Shown one piece after another: positions 26,331-38,832 of a stretch of 64,000 nt of DNA (positions within the stretch are counted from its first letter, which is position 1; each line of letters opens with the position of its first letter). Under the pieces are notes generated by a model that worked only from the letters and a program-made list of their open reading frames with translations, did not search any database and had not been told where the DNA came from. The position numbers and the translations under genes are program-made. Source of the stretch: Girardinichthys multiradiatus (taxonomy: Eukaryota > Chordata > Actinopteri > Cyprinodontiformes > Goodeidae); NCBI RefSeq assembly GCF_021462225.1, contig NC_061808.1, positions 17,583,119-17,647,118 of the forward strand. The letters are read 5' to 3'.

Positions 26331-26351
26331 CTTGTGTAACACAGTCCTGTC

Positions 26352-26359
26352 TTATATAA
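26352..26359 (-). promoter_or_regulatory. TATA box of pomc
   Basis: TTATATAA, about 185 bases upstream of the pomc start codon. POMC promoters are TATA-containing in vertebrates (family knowledge). The motif is palindromic, so orientation comes only from the gene. Confidence 0.55.
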
Positions 26360-26739
26360 CTCAATTTGTTTCAATGCTGTCTTTGAGATGAGATGATTTG
26401 TATAGCTATGTGTCATGGTTGAATAATAGCTGACCTCAAATACCAGCAGTGATCATTCCAGTTGGAGCAGGCATTGCACACACTGTAGCAGATGGCCGTG
26501 TTCATCACATGCATCTTATCTAAACCTGGTTACTGAAAGCAGAGATGTGACGGAGCATACAATATGTAACGACTAATCTAAGGAGGTACAGACTTCTTCT
26601 GTTTTTCCTTCTTATCACTTTTAAAAGTTTCAGATCACCAAAGAAATTGTAATATATTCAGATAACCTGAGTAATACAGAATGCAGTTTTTAAATGATGA
26701 TGTCACTTACTAAGGGGAGTTAGCCAAACCTGTGCACAT

Positions 26740-26775
26740 ATATTTATATATATATATATATAATATTTATATTAT
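26740..26775. repeat. (TA)n simple repeat
   Basis: TATATA run about 0.4 kb upstream of the pomc TATA box. Confidence 0.7.
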
Positions 26776-26799
26776 ATTGTAGATATGTTTATACTGTTT

Positions 26800-26898
26800 A
26801 ATTTGTATTGTATTGCACTGACGACGCCAAAACAAATTCCTTGTATGTCCAAAAATGTACTTGGCAATAAAGCTTTTCTGATTCTTTTCTGATTCTGT
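26800..26898 (+). mobile_element. LINE 3' tail
   Basis: CTTGGCAATAAAGC followed by irregular TTCTGATTCTG units is the usual 3' end of a common teleost LINE, with the element's own AATAAA. Only the tail remains. The same tail type appears inverted near 54945. Confidence 0.6.
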
Positions 26899-26924
26899 GA
26901 TTAACCGTTTTTGGTTTGATCTCA

Positions 26925-28100
26925 CCAGATACACACAGGTGTGATTACTGACAGCCCTGTAGAATCAAGAAATCACTTAAATAGAACCTGTTTGGCAACA
27001 TGAAGTACGCAAAAACACCTCAAAAAAGCAGTACATCATGCCCGATCTAAAGAAATCCTTGGAGAACACTAAATTTACTCCAACAGTGCATCAACGACTC
27101 ATCCAGGAAGTAAAAGAAAACCCAGAACAACTGCTGATGGCCTCAAGACTTTTGGAAAAATATTCTGTGGACTGAAGAGATAAATGTGGAACATTCTGAA
27201 AGATGTGCAACTCATTATGCATAGCAATAAAGCTACTGGCATGTTGCTGTTACTAATTGAACTGGGAATTCTGCTCTCCTGTAGGAGAATGTGTGACCAT
27301 CAGTTTGTTACATGGCTGTGATCCAAAGCAAACCAGCTCAAACCAAGTCCGCTTCTGAATGGCTCCAAAAAACCCTAACAAAACTTAATTAAGATTTTAG
27401 AATGGTCTAATCAAGACTTAAATCCAAATGAGATGCTGTGGCATGACCCTAAACACGACAATCATACTTAGAAACCCTCCAAAGTGGCTGAATTAAAACA
27501 ATTCTGCAAAGAGGAGTGGGCCAAAATTGCTCCAAAGTGATGTAATAAACTCATTGCGATTTATTACAAATGGGGGGCACATAACCGGGCCCTTTTCACA
27601 TAGGGTCTGGTTGGTGTGAATAGATCTTTTTTTAATAAAAGGAATTCATCATTTCAAAACTGCATTGTGGGTTGCATGGTGGCACAGTTGGTAGCACTCA
27701 TGCCTTGCAGCAAGTAGGTCCTGTGTTTGACTCCTGGGGTCTTTCTGTGTGGACTTTGCATGTTCTCCCAGTGCCTGCATGGGTTCTCTCCGTGTACTCC
27801 GGCTTCCTCACACAGTGCAAAAACATGACTGTTAGGTTAACTGGTCTCTCTAAAATGCCCTTAGGAGTGAATGAGTGTATGCATGGTTGTTTGTCCTGTG
27901 TGTCTCTGTGTTGCCCTGGTGACCTGTCCAGGGTGCACCCCGCCTTTGGCCCATAGGCCGCTGGAAATAGGCACCAGCTCGCCTGCGACTCTGTACAGAT
28001 GAAGCGGGTATAGAAAATGGATGGATGGAAAACGGCATTGTATATTTATTCAGGTTTTTAGCAAGGGGTTTCCCAAAGAGCTTTTAGCTGAACACTTTGC
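26925..28100 (+). mobile_element. Decayed Tc1-like element, interrupted by a SINE
   Basis: The left part has the ACAGGTGTGATTACTGACAG leader known from fish Tc1 elements, followed by decayed transposase with large deletions. The right part resumes after the SINE at 28029 (GCATTGTATATTTATTCAGG). No open frame survives. Confidence 0.65.
27669..28028 (+). mobile_element. tRNA-like SINE with (TGGA)n tail
   Basis: The head resembles a tRNA (A-box-like TGGCACAGTTGG, decayed B box near 27722). The body has CATGTTCTCCC and GACCTGTCCAGGGTG blocks and a tail of AATGGATGGATGG. It is bounded by a 13-base near-perfect target duplication, AAAACTGCATTGT at 27656-27668 and AAAACGGCATTGT at 28029-28041, inside the Tc1 remnant. 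Confidence 0.85.
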
Positions 28101-28109
28101 ATAGGATGA

Positions 28110-31100
28110 ATGATCCACTAAAGAGCAATGCATCTCTAAAGTTCTAACCTCTGCAACAGAAAAAATTAAGTGTTTACTTCAATGGAAACATGGAATCATG
28201 GAATCAACTGTGGAAAAACATGAAATCACCACTCAGGATTTTCCATCAGTTGTTTTATTTATTTTGTAAAAATAAAATAAAAACAAATCACAAATATGGC
28301 TATTTTATTGAAGAAATTAACATTCTGGTTTTAAAATGATTTTGTAATGAATAGCAGATATGTTTTCAGATCTGGTAAATTAATGAAGAACTGCACAATC
28401 TTGCAGAAATGTTTGGAATCGCGCTACTTGGTGCATTTCTAAAAAAAAACATCTGCACAGGTCCACTTAAGGTCAGTTATATAAATCATAAGCCAGCGGG
28501 GTTAAGTGGAATGTGGCAAATGATCATTTGTCCACCAGTGTGTATAACCCAGTAACTCACTGGTGCAGTTTATGGCTTGGTGAATTATTAGCCTGAAGTG
28601 GTTGGAATGTCAGAGCTCACAACCCGTTGGGATACCTGTTGGCTTTAACAGATGCTTTAACTTAAGCATCTATGCTTTTATCAATATGCTCCATCTATGC
28701 AATAATTTTGGCTACATTTGCTGCTTCATTAGTCTCTTGGAGTTTTTTGGAGTCACACATTGTGCACTATTGCCACCAACAGTAGACAGACGGGATCATT
28801 TAAAGTTGGTGTCCATTTCTAATTCACATGACTGCAGTGTTGTGTAACAGGAAATTGAGCATTTGTCTTTCTTAAAAAAATCAATGTCCATTTTATTGAT
28901 TTTGGTGCACCAGCCATTGCCATCAAGAGACCAACCAGACCATGCAGTAGGGTTGCTCTCCTTGGCACAGTAATGATGAACCATCAAGCCAAAACAAGTT
29001 GCAGGTTGTTTTTGTCAATCTATAACGGCAGACATATGATTTTGTTTATGCAAATACATCTTGGACATTTACCTCTTTAGCAAAGTTAGGAGTCCCTCAA
29101 AAACCTACAGAATCAAGTAAATATGTTGCCAAATACTTTATGTTTGACACATTGTTTTTTAAAATACACAATCTGCGGATTAAAAACTGTAACATAGTTT
29201 TAAAAAATGGCAAATTAAATAAATGCAGTGTGTTTTTATAATGCATTGGAAATGGATCATTTTGGTTTTCATAATTACATGACTGTAAAAATCTGATGTC
29301 TCAGTTATGATACAAATAAATTGACAAAACCTTGCAAAAAGTGTTTTGTCAAAAGTGTTCAATAAAGATTTTAATTTTTAAACATCAGACTGTTGGCATC
29401 TGTACCAGTCATATGCCAGTCCTGGTAAACCAGAGCATCTGAATAATTTGAAAGCCTTGGAAAAGGTAAAATTCCCAGGTTTATCTTTTTTCATCAAATT
29501 ACCCTCCTCATTAAACTTCTCATGGTGACTGATTCTAATTTTGTCTTTCTTTACTCCCTGCTTTAACATAAACGATAATTATTTCATAATGTTGTGAAAA
29601 AAAAGTCATAGCTTGCTCTTATTTTAGATCATTCTATTCTTTTTATCACTTAATTTCATTTGAAGACCAATTTGATGCAATAATCATGAAAACGCAGAAC
29701 TACAAGGCCAGCTGCTGTTTACAGCTGCATAAAACCACATTATATAGGGATAATGATGATGATTACATTGTTATGACCTCATTAAGTGAACACAATTTGT
29801 TATTTAGTACTTCTACAAGCATTTTAAGGTTAAGGAGTACTGTGAGGCTGTCTTATTCACTATAGTGAGGAAACATGCAGGTGACGTAGGAATTTACTGT
29901 TTTCTGTTAAAAATTGACTTTCAAGGTCTTTGCAATGTTTAAAATCCTCCTAAAGTTTAAAGTTGTCTTTCCTCACTTTAATCTATGGTGGGTTTTCTGT
30001 TAAAGAGGCACATGATTATAGCTCAAAAGTGAAGATTTGGCCATAAATGTAGTCATTCTCTAATGTTTAAACATTTTAAAGCTCAAAAAGAAGAACCTTT
30101 TGAAAAAATAGATAATAAGCTTTTCTTTGTTGAGAATGTGTCTCCTGTTGCTTCTCTCCTCCCTGCTCTGTTATTGTGACTCCTTGGTGGGCTTTTGTTT
30201 TTGTAACTCTGGCGGAGACTAATATCTTCCTACAGCATGACTCACTCAGCTGAGATCTGCACAGATAAACGCGTTTTGATAAAAGGAGCCTACAAAACAG
30301 CAATGAAAAAGGAACATGTTTTGATATTTCATGAGCTTACATCTGGTAGAAAACAATCAAAATCTGACCTTAAACTTTATCAAACATCTGTACAAATGCA
30401 CTCCAAGGTACTACGTATATGCTTGTCATTACGTTTGCTACTATTCATTGGTCAGTGGCAATAAAATAACATTAAGATGTCTTTTTTTTTTTACCTTTTT
30501 CCAAATGGTTTTCCTCTCTTCTTGTTTTCCCCCTCTGCTGTTGCTTCAGAGATCCTGCAGACTTTCAGTCACTCTCCTCCTCATCAGGTTTCTCCGTTCC
30601 CAGTAAGTAATAAACCGCTCAGTAAAAGATGGGCTCGCTTTCGCCTCCTTAGACGACGTAAGCTCTTTTTCTAGTTGCAAGAATTAAAGAGTGTTGAGTG
30701 TCAAGGCCTCTGGGTGTGAATAAGGTGCGGCGTCAACTTCTCTGCTCCAAACGGGGAGGAGTGTGTGTGTGCTTTTGTGCATGACCACCCACACAGCTCC
30801 TGATCAATACTGCAAGCTCTGTTCATCTGAGGATTAAAAAAAAAGAAATCAAGAATGAGTGAACTACTTAACTCATGGTGTTTTTTAAAAGCCTCAAACA
30901 TCTCAGTCGAGTGTTTTTTGGGATGATTTTGTTCTTTTAGATTAATTACTTGAATTGAACACTCCCTTGTCATATGACTTTTAAAACAGCAGCTTTTTAT
31001 CTGTGAACCCTGGAAGGTCTGGGTCTGAATCCCTTAAAGGCTGATCCTAATTGCTCATGTGTGAGCACCAACAACGGTGCTTGTAAAGTCAATTTGACAG

Positions 31101-32180
31101 AATCAATCGTTTCTTGTTGTTTTTTTTTTGGAAGTTGTGCGTGCGTCCCTGTGTGGAAACTTCATTTGAAAGGGCCTGAGTCACTGGGCAGACGTCATGG
31201 GAGAAGAAGACACACATAGATAGAAATACAACAGACACAGGGCTTTATGAATGGAGGAGAGGCGATGAAGAAAGATCCATCCCATTCACCTGTTCAGTGT
31301 AAAATTTTATACGCCCTCTCCTGCAGAAGTGTTCAGATTTTACCCAAGAACAGACCACATAGAATGAGAGAGGTCTGGTTTTAACATAAGAAGAAGAAAT
31401 GTGCTTGTTAAGAGAGAGGTTTTAAATTGTGTCAAATACAGATAGAATACCTGGTTACAATTCATCTAAAACCATTCTGCAATGTCCTTAAACATCTTCA
31501 TTCATCGTTCAAGACCCCTGACCAAAATTATTTCAACTTCTCTTGAATTTTACGTCATTTCCTAAAGTTTCTCACAAAGATTGAACCATCTAGTTAATTG
31601 TGGACTTTGTGTTATTTCTGCAGTCATAATACCATAAAGGCTGATCCCAGTTCCTGTGCAAACCCCTGAAATACCCATGACCTATCCACATTAAATCAGG
31701 AGTTATAGCTAAGATTATAAAATAATTTTGAGATCTTTCATCATTGGTCAAAGAACGTCACCTTGTCTTGCCCATGGGCGACTCTAGGAGGATTTTAAAG
31801 AGGCAGCTGGATGGGGGTCACTGACAATCTTGGTGTGGCATGCAAAAATAAAAAAAGAAACAACTGAATTTCTGAAAATGTAATCTAAATTAAAATTATT
31901 TTCCCCAAAAAAATGTCTGTTAATTCAGTTTAATCTGTCCTAATGCGGTGTGTGAATTTTAACAATTTATCAAATTTTTAACACTGAAATATTCAAATAG
32001 TTTACCCAACAAATAAAACTGAAGAAAAGACGTTTTAAAATTTCTTTGTAATAAGTAATAAAACAAAAACTTCTGGTAAGGCATAGATAAAGACACCCCC
32101 CACATTAAATGAGCTAAAATTAGTTACAAGTGTATCACATCCGTGCACATAATGACAAATCATTACTCAACAATTTGAAG
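28110..32180. other. Intergenic, nothing recognised except a weak exon-like segment
   Basis: AT-rich, without homology that I can recognise. A long pyrimidine tract, an AG at about 30549 and a GTAAGT at about 30602 frame a short exon-like stretch, but no gene can be attached to it. Confidence 0.5.
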
Positions 32181-32199
32181 GAGGTTCGCCCTGTTTACA

Positions 32200-33040
32200 A
32201 CCTCAGACATTTTGTTTGGGGTGTTTTTAACTTTATGCTGTGATTGAAAGAGGTACCTGAGGGATTTGGAAAGAATATTGTAGCAGCTTATGAGTCTGGT
32301 AAGGATTTTAATAGGGTCTCAAACGAGTTTGAATTCTGCCATTCCACTTTATGGAGAATTGCCTAAAAGTGGAGGACATTCAAAACAACTGCCAAAATGC
32401 CCAGGTCTGGCCATCCATTCAAGTTTACTCCAAAAGCAGACCCAAACAAAGATGGTAAAAGAAATCACTAAAAACCCAAATATGTCATCATGGGATCTAA
32501 AGCAGCTTCTTGCTACTGTTGACGTGAAAGTGCAGGAATGTGCAATCAGAAAGAGATATTTGGAAACATAAGTTTAAAACTTTATTATTTGGACAGAAGA
32601 ACAGAGAAGATGTTTGGTGTAAACCAAACGCAGCATTCCAGTGAAAGAACCTCATACCAGCTGTGAAACATGGAGGTGAAAGTGCCATGGTTTGCAGATG
32701 TGTATCAAATGGTGCTTGAAAAAAATGTGAAACCATTTCCAGAACTAGAGCCTGCAACATGACGATGACTCAAAACATACTAGTAAATCCATCAAGGACT
32801 GACTGAGAGTAAAGGAATTGAAAGTCCTGAGTCAAAACCCAGATCTTGATCTCATTGAGATGATCTGGGGTGAATGAACAGCCTGTACAAGCAAGAAATG
32901 CTGACAGCTGAAGGTGAGAAGGGCAAACTTTCCTCTTTCTGATGTCACAGACTGATTGATGGCAACAAGAAGCAGCTCACTCAACCAAAGGGAGAAACAC
33001 TAGCTATTAGGGGCAGGGTGTCCAAACTTTTTCTCAGCTA
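32200..33040 (+). mobile_element. Decayed Tc1-like transposase gene
   Basis: The + strand frame at 32290-32571 contains KMVKEITKNPNMSSWDLKQL and then ATVDVKVQ, the DNA-binding region typical of fish Tc1 transposases. The catalytic half (to about 33000) is recognisable only as fragments (MTMTQN, PDLDLIE-like) broken by stops. Confidence 0.7.
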
Positions 33041-34246
33041 GATAACTAATTTTATTCATGTGTGATGATTAAGCAATGCTAATGTGGTATAATTTAATTA
33101 TATGTAAGCTTGGTGCTTATGTATAATTAAATCACTTTCCTTTTCAAAGATAAATAAAAATCACATCAATATGTGAACATTTCATAATTAAAGGACTAAA
33201 TATTGAGTGGGATGTCATTTCTTCACATGACTGTGTGTAAAAGGTTTTACCTTCAGCAAAAAATAAGAAAATGAAGCACTTTTATTTATGTAGTTAGAAA
33301 TTAAAAAAAGGCTGCGTGTTCAGAATTTCAAATATGATGCGAGTGAACTGGTTCTTTTAGACAGTGTTCTTCACCTTGTTGGACTATTTATCAGACTTAG
33401 TTTCTGAGAGGTTGTTTTTTCAGCCACAGAAACCAAAGTTTCATGTAGACCTATTGTTCTGCAACTAAATGTTACTAAATATCATCCTCACCCAGTTCAC
33501 TGATTCGTTTAGATTCAGGGCTTCTGAACCCCCAAACAGGGGTTGGAGAGATGGCAAGACATGAATGCTTTACTCCACAAGAAAACACACTAAAAGACAA
33601 TGAAAGACATGATGAAAAACGTCTTTTGGGCCAAAGTTGCAAGCTAGATCTCTTGAGTCGTTGAGGTTTTATCTGCTTTTCGAAAGAGACCACCATGTTC
33701 AAACATCTTATACTGACAAGGAGAAAACCCCAGAGTCTGAGAGTCCACTATTGCCCTGATCACAATACCTTCAGGACCTGCTGAAAATGCATGGATCCAA
33801 AAGCTCTTTGATGAACAGTTGAACCTAAAATTATCAACCCCCACTGCTTATTTGGTTTATTGGCAATGTATAAAAATGATCAGCAGTTGGCAGCAAAAAC
33901 ATCAAGTTATAACAACTTACAGAGCTCAACGCAACTAATATTCCAAGTGGTTTCTGCAAAATTAACATAAAATATCACTTTCGATGACAGCTCTGTCTAA
34001 AAATTATTCAACCCCTCCATGACCTACCAAACATGATCCTTCTGGCAGCACTCCTCAGGAATGGAAAAATACTCAGTTTCAATAATATTATGGGGTTTGG
34101 GTGCTGCAATTATCTTTTTCAAATCTCACCAAAGGTTTTCAATCGAATTCAAGTCAGGCAGCAACTATGATGGACACTTTAGTATCTTCCAGGACTTCTT
34201 CTAAAACCAAACCTAGGTGGACTTAGAGGCATATTTGGGATCATTG

Positions 34247-34861
34247 TGTCCGAGCTACCGCACCCCTGCTGGCGGTCAGACACCTCGGAGCTCCTTCGGT
34301 ACTTGGTCCCTAGAAGCGATCACACACTCTATCTAAAGACTCTTAAAGGAACGACTCTCAATCAGTTTCTAATGTTTAACTCTTTTTAATCTAATTTAAG
34401 GCAGAGGAATGATTACAGAGATCAGCGCTGAGGCTCCCGTCTCAGACCGTCGCCGTCTGTTAGAGGATGATGAAGAGCCTCGATAGAAGGTCACATGTAG
34501 TTTTTATATCTGGCACTCCAATGCAATGGATTTGCTCTCCCTCAGTGATTATCAGTAGATTATGTGTCACCATTGTGGTGTCTATCTGTTAGATTGTGTA
34601 GTAGCAGGTGTCCATACTTAATCTAATGTGCTGTGGCTTTCTAATCAACCCAGTTATACCGGCTGCTCCACTATCAACCCCAGTGCCCCAGCCTCAGGTC
34701 ATTTATGACAAACCTTGGGCCATTTATCCTTGTACTGTATGTTTATGAGCATTCTTATCCTATTGTAACAAAAGGGAAACATTAGAACTTATATTTTATT
34801 TCACTATGGTATATATGGGAAAAACAGCTATGAGTAATATTAATAAAGGTTATTCCTAACA
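34247..34861 (-). repeat. 3' LTR of the retrovirus
   Basis: 615 bases, aligned end to end with 39539-40153. Differences are mostly single substitutions with a few single-base indels. Confidence 0.88.
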
Positions 34862-34870
34862 ACCCCCCTG
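34862..34870 (-). other. Polypurine tract
   Basis: CAGGGGGGT on the - strand, directly before the 3' LTR, where plus-strand DNA synthesis is primed in retroviruses. Confidence 0.65.
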
Positions 34871-36382
34871 ATGAGGTGTCATTTAAAGGCACCTCAGTAA
34901 TTTAGATCAGTTAACCCCCTAGACACTAGGCAGTGGACCACCTGCAACTGGGTACCTACCCCCCGAAACAATCATTCAACCCTGTATGTGTATGTTAAAC
35001 CTTTATGTGACCAGGGAATCTCCTTCTAGCTGTCACATGGTTCCCCCCCCCCCCCTAGAAGGAACGCCATCTCTCCGGTAGACCCCCGGTTGTGTCTAAG
35101 CAACAGTTGATACACCTAGTGGAGACAAGTCTAACCCCATCAAACCTGTATGTGTATGATTTAGAGAAAAGAGAGAGAAAGGACAACAACCTGAAGCATC
35201 ACAGAAAATTCTGTCTAACATCATGTGAATCAGTTAATGTAGACCCTAAGCGTTGATTTTCTTCGTCCATCTTCGGTCCCCCTCTGAGCGACGTCCATCC
35301 TCAACCGTCCTTTGGCAGGTTCAGCTACCTGAAAAGGTTAGTCTTAAAATGGAATATAAAATCATTTGTTCATACCAGGCAAATTACGCCCAATTGTAGG
35401 TAATTATCAACTATTATTATTATCATTAAAGCAGGCCACATAGTGGCTTACTCAAATGGATCTTAGTCAAAAATATTTCATCATTATCAAAAACAATGTA
35501 CCTGTTTAGCACAATTAGAAAACTTTTTGCTTTAAAGCAGCCTCCATTTATTACTTAACATGTCCTAAAAATCAACCTATGGAGAAGTGAACACATAACT
35601 AAAAATAACCTGCGAGGTCCTATTAATACTTTCATTCACGACATGTGCTTAATTAATTTCACTTAATCAATGAATGCTGTATCAGATAAGTTAATAACTT
35701 ATCTGATACAGCATTCATACCATTAATCAAATATTCTGATTCCTTTAATATCAACATTATTTATTAAGTCACAGAAATCACTGTAAAGGATATTGGGTCA
35801 GACGGCGGCCCCCCTTTTCACTTTTTCCTCTGTCAATCCAGTGATCCTGATCACGGCCCCATCTTTCTTACACCCTTGATTTGAGGGGCCCGACCCCTTA
35901 ACTATTTCCATCTGACAGGCGGTCGGCACTCAGTCCCCCTGAGTCCATGGTTGTAGTTATTCCCCTATAAGGATGAGAGCCTAAAGGGTATCATCCTCTT
36001 GTATCAGTTTATCTTTGACTATGTGTTGCATCTTATGGGAAAAACCCACCTCACACCAATCAACGTGTCTAGTCCAAATGGACCTAAGCTAGAATATGGG
36101 AGACAGTTCCTTCCGGCCGTCGCATAACTCCGGCCCCCAAATGGAGTGCCATCTCTCCGGTAACTACCTGAAGCCCTCAGTGTGTGCACACCCTCTGTTT
36201 CCCATAGAACAGACCTATGCTGATGTGTGTCTGAAATTTAAATGATTAAAACATCGCAAATAGAAAATAATGCCCTGTTGAAAATTTTAAAACAACAAAA
36301 ATAATAAAAACCTAGAAGCACAGCAGAAATGAGCAGCACAATGTGTATCAGTGTATTGTAGGCCCTGAATCGTAAAACCTGT
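34871..36382 (-). other. Retroviral non-coding region between env and 3' LTR
   Basis: 1.5 kb with no - strand frame over 60 codons, long for a retroviral 3' region. Contains short repeated blocks: CCTGTATGTGTATG near 34982 and 35147, and GCCATCTCTCCGGTA near 35067 and 36151. A C run lies at about 35044-35057. Confidence 0.6.
35670..35718. repeat. 49-base palindrome in the retroviral 3' region
   Basis: Two perfect 24-base inverted arms (35670-35693 and 35695-35718) around a single base. It lies between the envelope stop and the 3' LTR and could form an RNA hairpin or DNA cruciform. Confidence 0.9.
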
Positions 36383-36745
36383 TCAATTATCTATTGCAGT
36401 CGTTTGGTCCAGTTCCCACAGTATCATAATTTCTCCAGCACTTTGGTTTGGTTCCATGAGATCCACATCATCACTTGTGCTTAAATATTCAATGGACAGC
36501 ATCAGTGTGTGCTCTGGCACCACACCCATTTGATATTCTGGTGATTTCAAACCTCTGGTATCACTGGAACCAATCGCACGATCAATACACCTGAGGATGA
36601 GAGCTCGAATAAACATTGCACAACAGCATACACAAGCTGCGATCACCACAACAGTCAATGACGTGAATATACTCACCAGTAGGTTTCCCCAATTTCCAAA
36701 TTTTAGGCCTGAGAAATACTGATCAGTTATCTTTTTGTGTTTTAC
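36383..36745 (-). pseudogene. Retroviral envelope, transmembrane C-terminal fragment
   Basis: The - strand frame encodes a hydrophobic anchor (about 20 residues, VSIFTSLTVVVIAACVCCC) followed by basic residues and a cytoplasmic tail of about 75 residues ending in a stop at 36383. The cysteine-rich end of the anchor and the position upstream of the 3' LTR fit the envelope transmembrane subunit. Everything upstream (surface subunit, fusion region) is absent; the frame is lost near 36745 next to unrelated LINE-like sequence. Confidence 0.6.
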
Positions 36746-36749
36746 ACCA

Positions 36750-36900
36750 AGAATTAGGAAAATTAGATGTTTTGCATTTCAGTTTAAAGCTTCATCAGCT
36801 TGGAATACTTTGCCTCACTTACTTAGCTGTATCACTGCTATTCATATTTCTAAGTTCATCTTGCTCTTGCTTTCAGTAAGAATAAAGGTTCATTTATTCT
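36750..36900 (+). mobile_element. LINE C-terminal fragment within the retrovirus
   Basis: The + strand reads FKASSAWNTLPHL...ISKF, resembling the C-terminal tail that follows reverse transcriptase in fish LINEs. If right, it is a nested insertion that removed upstream envelope sequence. Short and therefore tentative. Confidence 0.35.
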
Positions 36901-38832
36901 GGACTTAATCCTCACAGAGATGTGCACATGAACTCTATCTGTATGTTGTCTTATTTTGTGTCTTGTGATGTGTGTCATGCAGTTGCTCTGCCGGTGGTTG
37001 TGATTTTGGTTGTGTGTGGCTATGTGGTTGTGAGAGTGTGTGTTTGTGTGCGTGTGTATTCTTGAGAATGTTGTGGGTATTTCTGTGTGATTTTTTTTCA
37101 TATTTGTTTGATTTGTTTTACAGAACATCTTCTGTTCTGCAAGGACCCTGTCAAAAATTAGATGGTACATTTCAAGGGGTTACCCTTGAAATAATCAGGT
37201 GTCAGTGCTGCCAATTATACCTTTTATTTCTTTCCATACATAATATGTGCCATCCTAGATGTTAATAAGACCTATCACTACTGGTATGGTGTCATGATAG
37301 TTAGGTTTAAATAAAGTCAAAATCAGCAAGATTATAACGGCTCTGAATGTTCTATTCTAATCTAGCTTTATTTAGATCTATCTATATTTTCTAATGCAGT
37401 AAGTCCTTATTATATTTAAGAGTGGGGTCACTTCTAATAATGCGAAGTGCTAATTTCATTAGTTCTAGTGCTTATTTTAATCTCTTTCCATACCTCGATT
37501 GGTCTCTTTTTATGTGTAGTGTAGGCATCAAAAAGGGTCAGAGTATTGTGTTCATTTAATTGTGAATGTAAGTATTACATCTGGACCATAGATACCATTT
37601 AAAAAAAATCTGGTTCAGTTACATTTAACTGTAACTGAGTCTTGTGGAAAAAACTCACTTCCCATCCGTTTAGAAGGCTTAATGAATTTGATGAACACAA
37701 AAATGAAGGACACATTATGTCTTATAATCTTAGTTTGTCTTACCCAGTTTTATAAACACACTGTACAGTTTCCTTTTTAATCACACTTTGTATTTATTTC
37801 AAGTAACTAAAGTTTGTTTCATTTAGCTAAAGTTTTCTCCATTTAGTCCATCTAGTCCAGTAATTCTGTTAAGGTGCATTTCATCTTGTGTTAAATTTGA
37901 GTCTAATTTGATCATTCTGACTGGAAAAAGTCAAACCATCTATTAAAATCATGTTTTGAGGGAAGAGGTTTCACCCTTTCTAGTATATCATAAAGAACTG
38001 ATCTAATATTATTATGGTACTGTTGGATCAGACCTGCTGTTGTAGCCTCTAATTATTATTGTGATACCTTATTTAATAAATAACACTGACCGTCAGATAG
38101 TTTAAAATGTTTTTACCTTTCAAGCAGGCGGTCCATGTTTGACTGCTTCTCCAGACCAAAAAACTCAAAATTCCAATTAGTTTCAAATCGGAAAACAATT
38201 GAAATTAAATGTATCCTGCCGCATATACCCTAATTTTTACATAACACGAAACAGACATTCATTTCACAAAAACAGACAGACAAAATGGACGAACATTGGT
38301 CACATAAAGTTTGATTACCTTGTAAATAGAGCATTTTAGAGTGGAACCACTTTGTGTCACTTAATGGTTAAAATGATTTCTTACCCTTTTCTGGTGAGTC
38401 GACAATTATTTCCGGGACCCAAATAAGCTCCATCAAACTGTTGTTTTAACTTGTTAAAGCGTCTTTGTGGTTGAAACTTGCTAATATATTTCTCCTCCCT
38501 GTCTCCAAGCCTGCTCCTAGAGAACAAGCAGGGAGCTCATTTTCTAGTGACGTCTCAGTCATTCTTTCACTTCACACACACATTCACACACTCTGGCCAA
38601 CCAGGCGGTACAGCACCGTTTCCTGGTCCAAATGAGAGCTTATTTTGTTATCTCTCAGACACCAAAGTTTATTCACAATAGAGTTTATTCAGTGAGCTAG
38701 GGTCTGTTAGCTTAGCATGTAGCAGGTCCGTCAGTCTAATGTGTCCCCCATCACTTCCGTCTGCTCACTGTTATGACTCACACATCCACACTGGCCAATT
38801 GATGTTACACTTTTATATTTATACAGCTGTTT

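Noticed and set aside
30540..30606. Exon-like stretch with long pyrimidine tract and GTAAGT
   Set aside because: Too short, with no partner exons or protein match; recorded only as a weak possibility.
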